From Botryococcus braunii (taxonomy: Eukaryota > Chlorophyta > Trebouxiophyceae): a stretch of 64,000 nucleotides of DNA. The notes under the pieces were generated by a model. The model had not been told where the DNA came from. It did no database searches and saw nothing but the letters and a program-made list of their open reading frames with translations. Below are positions 40,190-53,183 of the stretch, piece by piece; within the stretch, counting starts at the first letter, position 1; each line of letters begins with the position of its first letter. The position numbers and the translations under genes are program-made. The DNA lies in contig KV908501.1 of the NCBI GenBank assembly GCA_002005505.1, positions 124,367 to 188,366 of the forward strand, written 5' to 3'.

Positions 40190-41785
40190 CATTCTTCATT
40201 CAGCATTGCATGCTACGTGCTCTGTATCTACGTTTCCTCTCTGGCATCATGATTGTTTTTTAAACTAAGCTGTACAAGTTGGGCCATCAACCAGGAGAGT
40301 TCCGCTCCCTTGGCATGCAGGCACAACATGATGGGTCACTTTTGGGTACACAACAGCAATAGAAACAAGTGAAGATATCCTATGGGTAGCTTGTAGCCGG
40401 CTAAACAGGCAACGCAAACGAAACCGCCGAAACCCAATGAGACCCACCTTGAAGCCTACTGAATGCATCACAATCCAACAAAACTCCTGAAGATTCCACG
40501 AAGTTAATACCGCGAAGCCATCCATCCAAAACGAACACACAACTATGGGCGAACCGTGCAAACTAGGACTGATCACACTCCAACGTCTTGATGAATCAAG
40601 CCGGCTCCGCCAATCCCTCTCGCCAAACGACACTCGTTGTAAAAGGTAAAATTTAATAAATATGCCACATATCTGCATACTTTCCACTTCCACTGAATTC
40701 CGAACGGACCAGCAGGAAGCTGCCGTACAACTCGCCGTACTGTCACGTTACGTGACCCGCGAAATCAGAAGCAGACAGTGCGGTTCCGTTCACTGCAATG
40801 CAGGAGCCACAAGACACAAACAAAAAATCTAAAGATAGAGAGCTTGGATGCATGTGGATGGATTTCTACTCCATCCTATACCGTTTGGGTGACGACGTTG
40901 GGGCGTGCCCCAACGGCTACTTTTTTGAACCTGGTGTGGTTTTTTCCATTCGTCAGAGGCCCGAAGTGTGCGTCTGAAATTGCAATAAGCTGGTAATGGG
41001 CTTCTGCAGGATTACCTTCAGAACCACCTTGGTTTGGCCAACTAAACTGGGGCCTTGTGGCATCTAGCGCCACAATGCAACTCTGTTACGAGAAAGTCCT
41101 TCCCAAACTTATTGCAAACGATATGTTGGGCGAAAGATTTTCCCAAATACTGTAAGTCAACCCAAAACAATTTTCAATTAGTATGTGAGCAGGGTGTATT
41201 GTAGTTCCACAAACAGCGTGCTCACTTGGACTAAGATGATGTGCTTTGAAGTCCTAAGGCTCCCTTCAAAGGGGGGGGAGGGAGTGACTGTGAACTTAAT
41301 ATTGCCACCTGCACGCCTTCATGTTTCTTTTCCCCTCACTCTCAAACCCAACTCTGCACCACCCCTATTGGTATGTGGAGTGTTCATTCATATTTTCTCC
41401 TTCATGCTTCCTGGTCTGCTAGCACTGGTCAAACTCTCCCCAGCCCCACATACCCTTTCTGTCATTTTCAATGCCTGCACTTCACCCACTCGCACATGCA
41501 CCACTAAAGTTCATAAGGCTCAGGCGAAATGCTGGGCCTGCAGCAGAGTTAACTATTAGAGAAAGCGTTGTACCTCTTGGATGTTTATACATGCACATAT
41601 GTACGTACAGCGCGTTACCATAAATATCATTGGTAATAATTTGTCAGCTTTTTATTTATGTTCGTACTGCAGCACATTGCACATGTGCCTGGATGTTTGC
41701 TTGCACCAGAGCATGAGTTATGCTACAGCATGAGTGGTAGGGGCAGCAGGCCCAGATTGTTGCTTGTACCTCATATGTGCTGTGC
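40190..41785. other. CMC-1 interior without recognised gene
   Basis: No gene I can support. Minus-strand frames at 40265-40693 and 40876-41073 are open for 142 and 65 codons but show no domain I can name with confidence. Confidence 0.4.
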
Positions 41786-41788
41786 TTT

Positions 41789-41789
41789 C

Positions 41790-41874
<85 letters not shown>
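41789..41874. repeat. (GT)n microsatellite
   Basis: About 85 bp of GT with one TT interruption. Confidence 0.95.
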
Positions 41875-41876
<2 letters not shown>

Positions 41877-42429
41877 TGGTCTCCATGTGAAAGTGACAGC
41901 ATGCATGCTGTTACTTTGACATTTGATCGCGTAGTACGGCTGGTATGACTGGGGTTTTATGCGTTACTTATATTTTTCTATTCTGAACATATCTGGGTAA
42001 TTTATGGGTTACAGCACTTGAGAAATGCCATTGTCATGGGACAGTTTGGAGATAGTGCGCAAGGAGAGGCACTAGATACAGCAAATCAACCTGGACCACC
42101 TCCAAATGCACCCCCCAACGCCAAGGTACTTCACGTATACCTAACCCTTGAATGTTACCTGCCATCGGAACTAGCTCGGTGCCTTTCTTTGGACTCAACT
42201 ATATGCCTTTACTGGGAAAATAGCCACAAGTCTGGAGCCAGCAGGTCAAGGCGTCTGTGTAACACTTTGGCCCTGGTCAACACATATTATGTACAAGTTT
42301 GGAGACTGCAGGTCAAGTCGTCTGTGTAACACTTTAGCCCTGGTCAACACATGCTATGTAAGCAGCAGTGTCGGACAGTCCAAATTTGTTTTGCCAGAGG
42401 GTGAACACTGCAACAAAGCCTGCCAAAAA

Positions 42430-42672
42430 AGCAACCAGTCCCAAACGTCTCCCCAAAGGCAAAGGGCCCCCTCCCGCCGAGAAGGTCCTCCCCTCCCCCT
42501 CTCCCCCCCCCCCCCCTCTCATTAAGATCTGTGTTGCCCAACCTTTCCCCTTGCTAGTATCAGGAATGCACTGGTGTCTCCGTGCCACATGTGTGTGTGT
42601 GTGTGTGTGTGTTTGTGTCTGTGTCTGTGTGTGTGTCTGTCTTTGTGTCTGCATGCACGTGTGTGTGTGTGT

Positions 42673-42706
<34 letters not shown>

Positions 42707-43211
42707 TGTCTAGACAGATCTGTGTGTGCATGAGCGTGTGTATGTGTGAGCGCACGTGTGAGTGTGGGTGGGTGCGTGCATGCGCTCTTGCGTGCATCTC
42801 TGCGTGTGCCTCATTGCTGCATTGATTGCAGTTGCCTCTGCAAAGTTGCCTCTGACTTTGCAGCTGCCTTTGCAAAGTTTCGTGGAGTGGTGCGGTGGGT
42901 CATGCCCGTGCACAGCAATATGCATCAAACCTTGCAAGTTTATTGACACCCCTGTGCCTTCTGCTGCCAGGAAATGGGGCACGTCTCGGACGCTCAGTTC
43001 TCTTGGGAGGAACAGAATAAGAAGGCAGCACGGCACAGGTAATGTGTACATATGAGCTCGCCAAGCAGCATTGGAGTTTCCTCTCCCTTGAGTCTGTCAA
43101 AGATAGCTTGCCTCCCGCTGATAAGGTCTCCGCACCCCTTCCCTAAGATCTGTGTCGCCCAACCTTTCCCCTTTCTAGGATCAGGAGTGCACCGCGGTGT
43201 ATCCATGCCAA

Positions 43212-43256
<45 letters not shown>

Positions 43257-43671
43257 AGCGCGCGCGCGCATGCGTCTGTGTGTATGTGTGTGTGTGTGTG
43301 TGTGTGTGGCCGCGCGCGCACTGCTGCGTCTGTGTCTGTGCGTGTGCGTGCATATGCATGCGTGTCTGCGAATGCCTCATTGCTGCATTGACTGCCTCTG
43401 CAAGTTTCTTGAAGTTGGATGTGTACAGCCATATCCAACTTTGCAAGTTTATTGAACCCCCCCCCCTCCCCACCACTTCTTGCTGCCAGCAAAGGGGAGA
43501 CGTTTTGGATGTTCATTCCTCTCCGGAACAAGAAAATAGGAGGGCGGCACGGCTCTGCAAGGGCAGAGGGCCCCTTCCCGCCGATAAGGCCTCCCCATCC
43601 CTTCCCTTTGATTTGTGTCGCCCCACCTTCCCCCTTTCTAGTATCAGGAGTGCACCGGTGTCTCCATGCCG

Positions 43672-43735
<64 letters not shown>

Positions 43736-44050
43736 TGTGGTTGCGTGCTTTGGTGCGTTCGCTGTTGCGTGTGCGTGTGCATGTGCCTAATTGCTGCACT
43801 GACTGCCTTTGCAAAGGTTCGCGAAGTGGTCGTGAGCTGGTCATGGCCGTGCTGAGCATGCATCAAACTTGGCAAGTTGATTGACACCGCCCCCATTTTT
43901 GCTGCCAGGGAAAGGGGGACGTCTCGGACGTTCATGACTCTTCGGAGGAGGAAAACAACAGGCCAGCACAGAGAAGATGTGGACAACTTGTAGGCCTGAG
44001 CTTGCCAAGCAGCATGGTTGCCTCTCCTTGAGTCTGTCAAAGATAGCTTT
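42430..44050. repeat. CMC-1 complex tandem units each holding a GT microsatellite
   Basis: Three related units begin near 42463, 43108 and 43568 (cccgccgataaggcct-like). Each continues with atctgtgtcgcccaaccttt, ctagtatcaggagtgcaccg, a GT microsatellite (about 42590-42712, 43214-43310, 43672-43735), then cctcattgctgcattgactg and ttgcaagtttattga. The same units occur inverted in CMC-2 at 48850-50420. Long Val-Cys or His-Thr frames here are not genes. Confidence 0.8.
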
Positions 44051-44299
44051 ACTTCCGCGTATAGGGGTGGATGGGCAATCCTTAGAAATTGGGAGGTATA
44101 TCATCCTGAACAATGTATACAGTGGTGCACGTGTTGGTATACAGTGGTCCTACGTAGTGCATGTGCTCATTGGTGGATCCCGATGCACCTGCAACTTACT
44201 TGCACATGACAATATCAACAGTGGCAGTCAGGAATACATGTACAGTGTGGTAAGTTTGCACGAGACGAGCTCGACGTTGTTGTCATATATACGATAAGG

Positions 44300-44872
44300 T
44301 TGTTGTCATATATACGATATGATTGTCAGTCTTCTCACGATAGCTACTAGTGCAATAGTAGCGCTCAGGTCGAAATGCTAGTAGCTTTGCTAATGGAGGA
44401 TATTATAATTAGCACTTCATCGTTGTACTTAGCTGCAGAGGCGGATGAAGTAATTCAGGGAATGGGCTCTGAGAAGGTAACTTCGTATGTAAATTTCTAG
44501 TCATTCGCATTTCCTTCGCATATACGTCTCATTTTCATCGTCACCGATTCGCAAAATCTCCGTATTGCCGCCGTAAATCACTCTCGAACGTCAGCTTCGC
44601 AATTATGTCGAGTATTATTCGCAAATCCTTCGTAAAAGTACTTTCGGAAAGCATTCGCAAAAATAAAAATATCGGCCGAATCTCGGAAACCATTCGTAAA
44701 CCTTTCGCAAATCTTTCATTTGAAATTCGTAACATTTTCGCATTTTGAAGCCCCTTTCACAAGACCTTCGACTCTGTTTCGTAAATGCTTCGTAAATCTT
44801 CGTAAACCCTTCGTATTTAAGAAATTTACGAATAAAATACGAAGACTTTCCGAAAAATCCTTCGTCACAGTG
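44300..44872. repeat. CMC-1 right terminal region
   Basis: Inverted counterpart of 47938-48500 in CMC-2, dense in TTCGTAAA/TTCGCAAA motifs and ending CCTTCGTCACAGTG. No gene. Confidence 0.8.
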
Positions 44873-44875
44873 TAT

Positions 44876-45460
44876 GAGGTGTGCAAGAGTGATGCTGGTG
44901 TCTATGTGAAATGTTCTGTGGATGGAGGAAAATCCTTTGTGCTGATTTATGTTGATGATCTATTGATAGTTTCCAAGGGCATGGGTGAGATTGAGAGAGT
45001 GAAAGGGTTGCTTAAGCAGGAGTTCACCATTCATGATCTAGGAGAGGTGAAAGATTTCTTGGGCTGCCAAGTGATGAGAGATAGAGAGAAAGGGTTGATT
45101 TCATTGAGCTGCATCCCCAAGATTGATGCACTAGTTGAGAAATTTGGGCTGGATCTGGAGTCTGTGGGGCCTGACACCCCTATGACTAAGGATTTTGTGG
45201 CCACACAGCAACCTGTGTCTAAGGACAACAGTGCCAGCATTGGAGCTGGGAGTCCCTTGCCACCAGGACACAGATATTGTGAACTGGTTGGGTCACTGTT
45301 GTACATTGCCAACACCACTAGGCCTGATATTTCCCAGGCTGTGGGAGTGCTTTCCAGGTACAGGATTACTCCCACTACTGCTCACTGGAATGAAGCCATC
45401 AGAGTGCTGAAATATCTGAAGGCTACCAGGGATCTTGTTTTGGTGCTTGGAGGGAAGACA
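44876..45460 (+). pseudogene. pol: Copia RT, second part
   Basis: Resumes in frame after TAT: EVCKSDAGVYVKCSVDGGKSF followed by LIYVDDLLIVSKG with the catalytic YVDD, then FLGCQVMRDREKGL and YCELVGSLLYIANTTRPDIS, the conserved copia RT-RNase H connection. The frame runs off near 45460, where the RNase H sequence shifts phase. Confidence 0.9.
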
Positions 45461-45933
45461 CAGAGCTGGAGGGCTTTGTTGATGCAGATTATGGTGGTGA
45501 TCAGGATCATCGGTTTTCCACTACTGGTTACGTAATTCGTGTGTTCGGAGGAGCTGTAGTTTGGGGAAGCAAGAAGCAGTCTGCAGTTGCCACGTCCACT
45601 GTAGAGGCTGAGTTTATGGCGGCAAGTGCAGCTGTCAAAGAGGCCAATTGGATGAAGGGATTCCTGGAAGAAATTGGTATTTCTCCATGGATTGTGAAGA
45701 TCCACTGTGATAATCAGGGATGCATCAATCATCTCAGAAATCCAGTGTTCTCTAAGCATACCAAGCACATTGCAATCAGCTTTCATTTTGCTCGGGAAGC
45801 TATTGCATTGGGGCAAGTTGATGTGAAATACGTTCCTTCTGCTAGGAATGTGGCAGATATATTTACCAAGCCTTTGACAAGGCAGGTATTCCAGGGCCAT
45901 CGTGAGGCTCTAGGACTGGCCAAGTTTTTGTGA
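45461..45933 (+). pseudogene. pol: Copia RNase H and C-terminus
   Basis: In the neighbouring phase: GFVDADYGGDQDHRFSTTGY, then VWGSKKQSAVATSTVEAEFMA, HCDNQGCINHLRNP and the terminal VKYVPSARNVADIFTKPL, all typical of copia RNase H. The frameshift from the RT part lies at about 45455-45470. The stop at 45931 precedes a purine tract (gaaaagtcaaggggaag) and the 3' LTR. Confidence 0.9.
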
Positions 45934-45951
45934 GGAAAAGTCAAGGGGAAG

Positions 45952-46679
45952 TGTTATAATAGTGAAAGAACAATTAGTGACTTTCCCTCAGAAGAGTAAT
46001 AGTGGCCAGGCTTCTCTAAAGCAATCACTGTGAACAATCTCAGAGGTTGAGTAATGGATGGCAGAACTCTAGAGTTCTGCCATAATTGATCTAGACTGAT
46101 TCCACTTAGGAGAAAGAGAGTAATGCAATTTGTCACGTTCTTGCTAGAAAGGATATAAGCAGCCGGCATGAAGGGCTCGGCACTTGTTTGGGACTGAAAG
46201 AGCACTCCGGGTGCTTATCTCTGATCAGTTGCCACAAGTGTCAACACATAGTCGGGCTCTGCTTGCTCTCATACACACAGCAAGAGACCCGACCGAGCTT
46301 AACACCCTTCGTGCCGGGACATACAGGTAAAGTGCTGCATCTTAGTGTGACTTGTATGAACAATTGATTAGGAAGAGGTCTAGATAAGAGTATTAGAATG
46401 TTGCTAATTCTTGGCTCATCGAACAATGGTAATGCGGACTATCTGTCGATGCGTAGAAGAGGTAGTTTGAATTCCTTGGCGTTGAGAGAGAGCAAGAAGC
46501 AATGTAATGACTTGTTTGGGACTGAAAGAGCACTCCGCGTGCTTATCTCTGATCAGTTGCCACAAGTGTCAACACATAGTCGGGGTCTGCTTGCTCTCAT
46601 ACACACAGCAAGAGACCCGACCGAGCTTAACACCCTTCGTGCCGGGACATACAGGGAACATTACGCCCAGAATTGTACA
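45952..46679 (+). repeat. 3' LTR of copia element
   Basis: Partner of 24026-24753 with four substitutions seen; followed by GAAAC at 46680. Confidence 0.93.
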
Positions 46680-46888
46680 GAAACGGTGATGTTGTTAGAA
46701 GAGCCCACTATCTGCAACTTCTCTGTACCATATAACCCAACTAGGACCTCGACAGAATCCTCAAGATCCACAAGTTGTGGCTTCTCCCAATAGGACGCTT
46801 GCAAGACAATAAGTGCATCCAACAAATCCGTATGCGGGAAACGCTCGTATAATTGCTCAGCCAATGTCCTAAGGCCTTCCAATACCAC
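46680..46888 (-). pseudogene. hAT transposase, upstream part
   Basis: Minus-strand frame LEGLRTLAEQLYERFPHTDLLDAL ... SSNNITVS continues across the GAAAC duplication into the C-terminal part at 24025. Upstream (to about 46960) a phase change is needed to read SITKESWQGCLDKILMKV, so the hAT transposase was already degenerate. The DDE core upstream of it is missing. Confidence 0.7.
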
Positions 46889-46959
46889 AAACCTTCATGA
46901 GAATTTTATCAAGGCACCCTTGCCATGACTCCTTGGTGATACTCTTCCCTCCAGATGTA

Positions 46960-47701
46960 AGATTATGGTATGAACGATGGGCATCTGATGTGTATGTGAG
47001 CCGACCCCCTGGCCCATTAAAAGCCAAAAGGGCTCAACTTTGACGGAGACGCTTGAATCTTTATTAGGTTATAAGGTAATTACGAAACTCCTCATCAATC
47101 AGCCCTTCACCATTCTTCATGTCATAATGCGATCTGATAAATTTGTTCATAAAATGTCAGAAAACAAAGTGAGAAGGTCCGTCCGTCTTTGGCAACCGAG
47201 TTCGCCAGTCAACAGAACCAGCGGTGGTGACTCATTCGGGACTCCCTGGCAGGGACTCCCGAATGGCGATTCGGTAGTCGGGCTTCGGGCGCTTGCGCTC
47301 CCCGGCCTACCGTCTTCCGTAGCTGCTGGCCTTAAATTAAGGCCAGCGGCTACGGAAGAAGGCCCTTTATGCGGACCGCCCTGCTGGCAGCCTACTAGCA
47401 GCCCACTCTGAGAGCCTCTCAGTGAGAGGGCTCTGAGAGATCATGACCCTCGTCCGGAATACAGGGGTGGCAGAATCGTCCCTTTAGAAATACATTTTCA
47501 AATGCCACCGTGGCAGAAATCCCTATCTTGAATTTTTTTCCCTTTGCCACTCTGTGGCAGAATCAGCCTCTCCGCATTTCTTTTTCGCTGCCTGAAATGG
47601 CAGAGTCGGAGGGTGCAAAATGGGATTATTCTTCCAGCCAACCGCTCGGAATTATTTAATTCTGCCAAAATGGCATAATTCTGCCACTAAAAATTTCACT
47701 G
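46960..47701. other. hAT right end, no gene, subterminal motifs and palindrome
   Basis: No gene. A 47-bp near-perfect palindrome lies at 47313-47359 (arms TCTTCCGTAGC and GCTACGGAAGA). Motifs TGGCAGAA and TGCCAC occur repeatedly from 47460 to the TIR. Confidence 0.7.
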
Positions 47702-47709
47702 GTCTACAC

Positions 47710-47937
47710 CCAGACACCTCAAGTGGCAGCAGGAGTGGTGGAACAACAGCCCCCTGCACCACCTTCCTTGGGTTTGGTGGGAGCACCCCCTTTTGGGTCC
47801 GGGAGAAAAATTGATTCCAGAACCTCTATTCCAAAGGATAGGGAATGCTATTTTTGTCATAAACTAGGCCACGAGTCATGGCAGTGTGTTGCTAAAAAGC
47901 AATATCTAGCTGCCAAAACTCAAGCTAGTGGGCACAC
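47710..47937 (+). pseudogene. gag: Element B gag, segment 3 (zinc knuckle)
   Basis: Resumes in frame after GTCTACAC: QTPQVAAGVVEQQ, a Pro-rich linker, and the CCHC knuckle CYFCHKLGHESWQC, matching CYFCKNFGHEQWQC of element A. Cut at CAC by CMC-2. Confidence 0.88.
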
Positions 47938-48500
47938 CACTGTGACGAAGGATTTTTCGGAAAGTCTTCGTATTTTATTCGTAAATTTCTTAAATACGAA
48001 GGGTTTACGAAGATTTACGAAGCATTTACGAAACAGAGTCGAAGGTCTTGTGAAAGGGGCTTCAAAATGCGAAAATGTTACGAATTTCAAATGAAAGATT
48101 TGCGAAAGGTTTACGAATGGTTTCCGAGATTCGGCCGATATTTTTATTTTTGCGAATGCTTTCCGAAGGAGCTTTTACGAAGGATTTGCGAATGATACTC
48201 GACATGATTGCGAAGCTGTGTTCGAGAGTGATTTACGGCGGTTATACGGTGAGTTTGCGAATGGGCCACGATGCAAATAAGACGTATATGCGAAGGAATC
48301 GAAATTTACATACGAAGTTACCTTGTCAGAGCCCATTCCCTGAATTACTTCATCCGCCTCTGCAGCTAAGTACAACTATGAAGTGCTAATTATAATATCC
48401 TCCAGTAGCAAAGCTACTATCATTTCGACCTGAGCGCTACTAGTAGCGCTACGTAGCAATAGTACTAGTATACTAGTACTATTGCACTAGTAAATATCGT
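47938..48500. repeat. CMC-2 left subterminal region
   Basis: Dense TTTACGAA/TTTGCGAA motifs in both orientations, the likely transposase-binding sites. Inverted copy of the right end of CMC-1. No gene. Confidence 0.75.
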
Positions 48501-48849
48501 GAGAAGACTGACAATCATATTGTATATATGACAACAACCTCCAGCTCGTCTCGTGCAAGCTTCTCACACTGTACATGTATTCCTGACTGCCACTGTTGAC
48601 ATTAATGTCAATATTGTCATGTGCAAGTAAGTTGCAGGTGCATTGGGATCCACCAATGAGCACGTGCACTACGTAGGACCACTGTAAACATTGTTCAGGA
48701 TGATATACCAACACGTGCACCACTGTATACATTGTTCAGGATGATATACCTCCCAATTTCTAAGGATTGCCCTTCCACCCGTATACGCGGAAGTAAAGCT
48801 ATGTTTGACAGACTCAAGGAGAGGCAAGAATGCTGCTTGGCGAGCTCAG

Positions 48850-49112
48850 GCCTTCAAGTTGTCCACATCTTCTCTGTGCTGGCCCGTTGTTCTCCTCCTC
48901 CGAAGAGTCATGAACATCCGAGACGTCCCCCTTTCCCTGGCAAGGGGGCGGTGTCAATCAACTTGCCAAGTTTGATGCATGCTCAGCACGGCCATGACCA
49001 GCTCACGACCACTTCGCGAACCTTTGCAAAGGCAGTCACTGCAGCACTGAGGCACACGCATACGCAAGAGCAACAGCGAACGCAAAGCACGCAACCACAG
49101 TCTCACACACAT

Positions 49113-49193
<81 letters not shown>

Positions 49194-49579
49194 GACACAC
49201 ACACACACACATGCGGCATGGAGACACCGGTGCACTCCTGATACTAGAAAGGGTGAAGGTGGGGTGACACAAATCAAAGGGAAGGGATGCGGAGACCTTA
49301 ACGGCGGGAAGGGGCCCTCTGCCCTTGCGGAGCCGTGCTGCCCTCCTAATTTCTTGTTCCGGGGAGGAATGAACATTCAATACGTCTCCCCTTTCCTGGC
49401 AGCAAGAAGGGGTGGGGGGGGGGTGGTCAATAAACTTGCAAAGTTGGATCCATATGGCTGTGCACAGGCATGACCACTTCAAGAAAACATAGGCAGTCAA
49501 TGCAGCAATGAGACATACGCAGAGATGCATGCATATGCACGCACACGCACAGATACAGACACAGCAGTGCGCGCGCGCC

Positions 49580-49632
<53 letters not shown>

Positions 49633-49666
49633 AGACACAGACACACAGACGCATGCGTGCGCGCGC

Positions 49667-49741
<75 letters not shown>

Positions 49742-50125
49742 GCATGAAGACACCGCGGTGCACTCCTGATCCTAGATACGGGAAAGGTTGGGCGGCACAG
49801 GGAAGGGGTGCGGAGACCTTATCAGCAGGAATGGGCCCTCTGCACTTGCGAAGCCGTGCTGGCCTAGGGACAATAGGAGGACTCCTAGGAAGGTCAAAGA
49901 CAATAGGCCTATTGTCTTTGACCGGAGAGGAATGAACATCCAAAACGTCTCCCCTTTCCTGGCAGCACAAAGGGGGGGGGGGGGCTGGCTGTCAATATAC
50001 TTGCAAAGTTGGATCCATATGGCTGTGCACAGGCATGACCACCTCACGAAACTTGCAGAGGCAGTCGATGCAGCAATGAGTCATACGCACACACGCATGC
50101 ACGCACAGACACAGCGGTGCGTGCG

Positions 50126-50181
<56 letters not shown>

Positions 50182-50191
50182 CACGCGCACG

Positions 50192-50222
<31 letters not shown>

Positions 50223-50420
50223 GCACGCACGCACACGCACGCACACACACACACACACACAGACATGTGGCATGGAGACACCGGGGTGCACTACTGATCC
50301 CAGAAAGGGGAAACGTTGGGTGACACAGATCTTAGGGAAGGAAGGGGTGGGGGGAGGAGACCTTATCGGCGGGAGGGTTCCCTCTGCCCTTGCGGGGACG
50401 TTTGGGGGCGGGTGATTTCT
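48850..50420. repeat. CMC-2 complex tandem units with CA microsatellites
   Basis: Three units in inverted orientation to those of CMC-1, with CA runs at about 49102-49211, 49586-49737 and 50127-50262. Open frames rich in His-Thr or Val-Cys are artefacts. Confidence 0.8.
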
Positions 50421-51680
50421 TAATCTTTTCTCCCTTTTTTGCAGTCTTCGCCCTCTGGCAAAACAGATTTTGACTGTCAGACAGTGCTGCTTACCAAGTA
50501 CGTGTTGACCAGGGCTAAAGTGTGACACAAAGGACTCAACCTGGAGGTTCCAGACTTGTGGCTACTTCCCAGTAAAGGCATAGGAGAAAAGCGCAGAGCG
50601 TGTTCCAATGGCAGGCAACATTCAGGTGTTAGGTGTATGTGAAGTACCTTGGCGGTGTGGGCCGCATCTGGAGGTGGTCCAGGGTGATTTGCCGTCTCTA
50701 CTGCCTCTCCTTGCGTGCGATCTCTAATCTGTCCCATGACAATGGCATTTTCGAAAAATAATTCTCGTGTGCTAAACCCATAAATACCCGTTTGTAAGAC
50801 GAGTGAAATATAAGTACCGTGTATTCCCCCAGGCATAATAGCCGCACTACACGATCAATGAATTCAAAGTGACAGCATGCATGCTTTCACTTTCACATGA
50901 TCATGAGACCGGCACACCACACACACGCACTCACACACACCAACACATGGAGGGACACGCTCAAACGCACAAAGAAGGTATGCAGGTCGGGGGCGGGGAG
51001 AGGGAGATAGAGGGGGGGGGGAGGGGGGAGGGAGAGGGAGAGAGAGACAGGGGGGGAGGGGGGGCACAAGCACAAGCACACCTGTACTGCCATCAAGGCA
51101 GCAAAGCCCATTGAGGACGTCGACGCGTTGCTCCTTGCAACTCCAACCTCCAAGCTCGTAGCTGCAGATCTGTTTAGCACACAATCATGTGTCAGGCCAT
51201 GGTCTCAGGCTGAGTCCACAGACTTTTCAGTTAGTAATAGTGACTTTTAAGTGCAGAGAATAGGCTGTGTACTAGAAGCCCAATGTGTCTTACATGCCTT
51301 GGTGCCTGTGAGTGAGGCAGAACAAGGCTAACTTTCATGAGGTTGCCAACTGAAGATTCCTTAAGGGCATACCTGTCTGTGTTCTGCACACTTGCCGTTG
51401 CAGCGCATATTGCTAAGTTCCTCTTCTGAGCTGTGCTGGTATGGTTCATGCGATGATGCTGAAAATCAGCCTTTCTTTCATGTTTACACTTCAATGTTTT
51501 TGCCTGTGGGCCAAAGATTACATGTATGTTAGGGGCTGTGGAGACGGCAGTCCGTTTCTGAATGTGCAAGATTGGAAGAAGCATATAGCCATGGAGACAT
51601 AGAAAAGGAGGCATAGAGTTTAAAGGCATGGAAGGGCAAGTGGCCCTTACACTGCAAGACGTTTGGACAGCTCACAGAAA
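50421..51680. other. CMC-2 interior without recognised gene
   Basis: Sequence related to 41875-42360 of CMC-1 in inverted form, a GA/G-rich run at about 51000-51065, then unique DNA. I see no supported gene. Confidence 0.5.
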
Positions 51681-51687
51681 TTCGTAC

Positions 51688-52837
51688 CTGTTCCCATTCT
51701 TCAGGTTCTGTGCCATTCACAGCGTGACCCAAGAGGGCTTTGGCCCAGTCCTTCTCCTGTCTCCACTCCATGAAATATCGCATATCCTCATTGGTTACAT
51801 TCAACTCCTTCCCTGACAGAAGTAGTTTGTGTACAGCTCTATTCATGTCTGATGCCGACCTATCCAGCATAAACATTTATGCATTTCAGTACGATACAAA
51901 AAGATTAGAAACCATACTGCAATGGCCAGAGTACAAAGTACAATGTTGCTTATGACAGTAAACAGAAAGATAAAGAAGAATAATTTGTACTTACTTCGTC
52001 AAGTAGTTTCTAACCTCTTCTGGGGTCACGCCGTAGACATGTACGACTCTGCTAACAATATATTCCCTTGCAGCCCTCACCAAAGTTGAGTCTGCACACC
52101 GGTAGCAGCACACCCGTCAACCCTCAGTGTTTGCATTTGCAGAACTGCAACAGCAGCACCATCCCCCCCTTCCCTGCCCCTCCCAACCAAGTATGCACGA
52201 ATTTAACGAGGTACATATAACAGGATGCATATGAGCATACAGGGCTCATCCGTTAGTAGCAAGTACATCCCCTTGGCCAATCCAACGTCAAGATTGTCCT
52301 TTGGATGCCGTAGCCAATTCGTCCATTGGTACTTCCTCGCCAGACTCATCCATTCCTGATGAGGGCCCCGGCCCTTTTTTCTGTGTTGGACATTGGGCTC
52401 CACAGCTGTAGCTGTAGAGCCTGCAGCTGGAGTGCCCTGGTAGGGCACGATGGCGCCTTCACCAACGTCATGTGCCGCATGTGGCACATCACCTATTAGT
52501 ATAACAATATTCTTTACCGTAACAAACAAATTGGGTAGTTGAGTAATAAAGAACCGCTGTATTGCCAGAACAAGCTGAGATATTGATACTCTACCCGCCT
52601 TCTGCGGCTTAAAGGCCTTTGCCTCGACTTCCTGAAGACTTGTGCCCATTGGGGCATTTCCTATATATAGCTTAGAACCAGGAGGTAAGTCCTGGTCCAA
52701 AGCTTCTCTAAGGCTACATTCACTGTCAAGACGTGCGAGCAGAAACAATCCTTGAACGTGGTGACCTCATCCTCACCACGTTCATGTGTCCACAATTGAA
52801 TCCGTACTTCTTCGCATTCATCTTCTAAAGAATCCAT
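51688..52837 (-). CDS. Possible spliced CMC-2 gene on minus strand, unknown
   Basis: Candidate start ATG 52837 (MDSLEDECEEVRIQL) in an acidic region; a phase change near 52745 is needed to enter ARLDSECSLREALDQDLPPG. Two downstream exons are well supported: 52066-51995 (EYIVSRVVHVYGVTPEEVRNYLT, acceptor ..TTGCAAG? and donor GAA|GTAAGT) and 51859-51688 (SASDMNRAVHKLLLSGKELNVTNEDMRYF, acceptor GGATAG, donor CAG|GTACGA). Their phases agree across the intron. The exon borders around 52200 are unresolved. No domain is recognised; a second protein of a CACTA-like element (TNPA-like role) is a guess. It diverges from the plus-strand gene next to it. Confidence 0.4.
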
Positions 52838-53183
52838 TATGAACAGCAATATTGCCCGAGCTAATCTCGGAGCCAGGCTTAGATTCAAACGAGTCCTGGC
52901 AGGTAACGACCGACAGGTAACGGCAAGCGGCCTGAGTCCGACTGGTCGCATTACACACCCTTGATCCGTTAAGAAGCGGCCCGCTTCAAGCGGGTACACA
53001 CTTAGGCGGCAAAGCTGACATCCATATCCATATGCAGCTCTGAGTCTGCAAGGATGTCAGGATGTCAGCTTCTGATAGCCATGCGTCAGACAGGATGTCA
53101 GCTTCTGATGGCCATTCGTCAGACAGGAGTTTGGGTAGGGGGGAATTACGTTCTGCGGCAATAGTCATCCCACAAGACCACAG

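Noticed and set aside
40876..41073. Minus-strand fragment that might be a DDE (Harbinger-like) transposase remnant
   Set aside because: A weak ALDATRPQFSWP-like segment alone is not enough; no second or third catalytic motif found.
52515..52545. A 25-nt GT...AG stretch with a TACTAAT-like box that could be a tiny intron
   Set aside because: Too short for known spliceosomal introns in most lineages, and the frame reads through.
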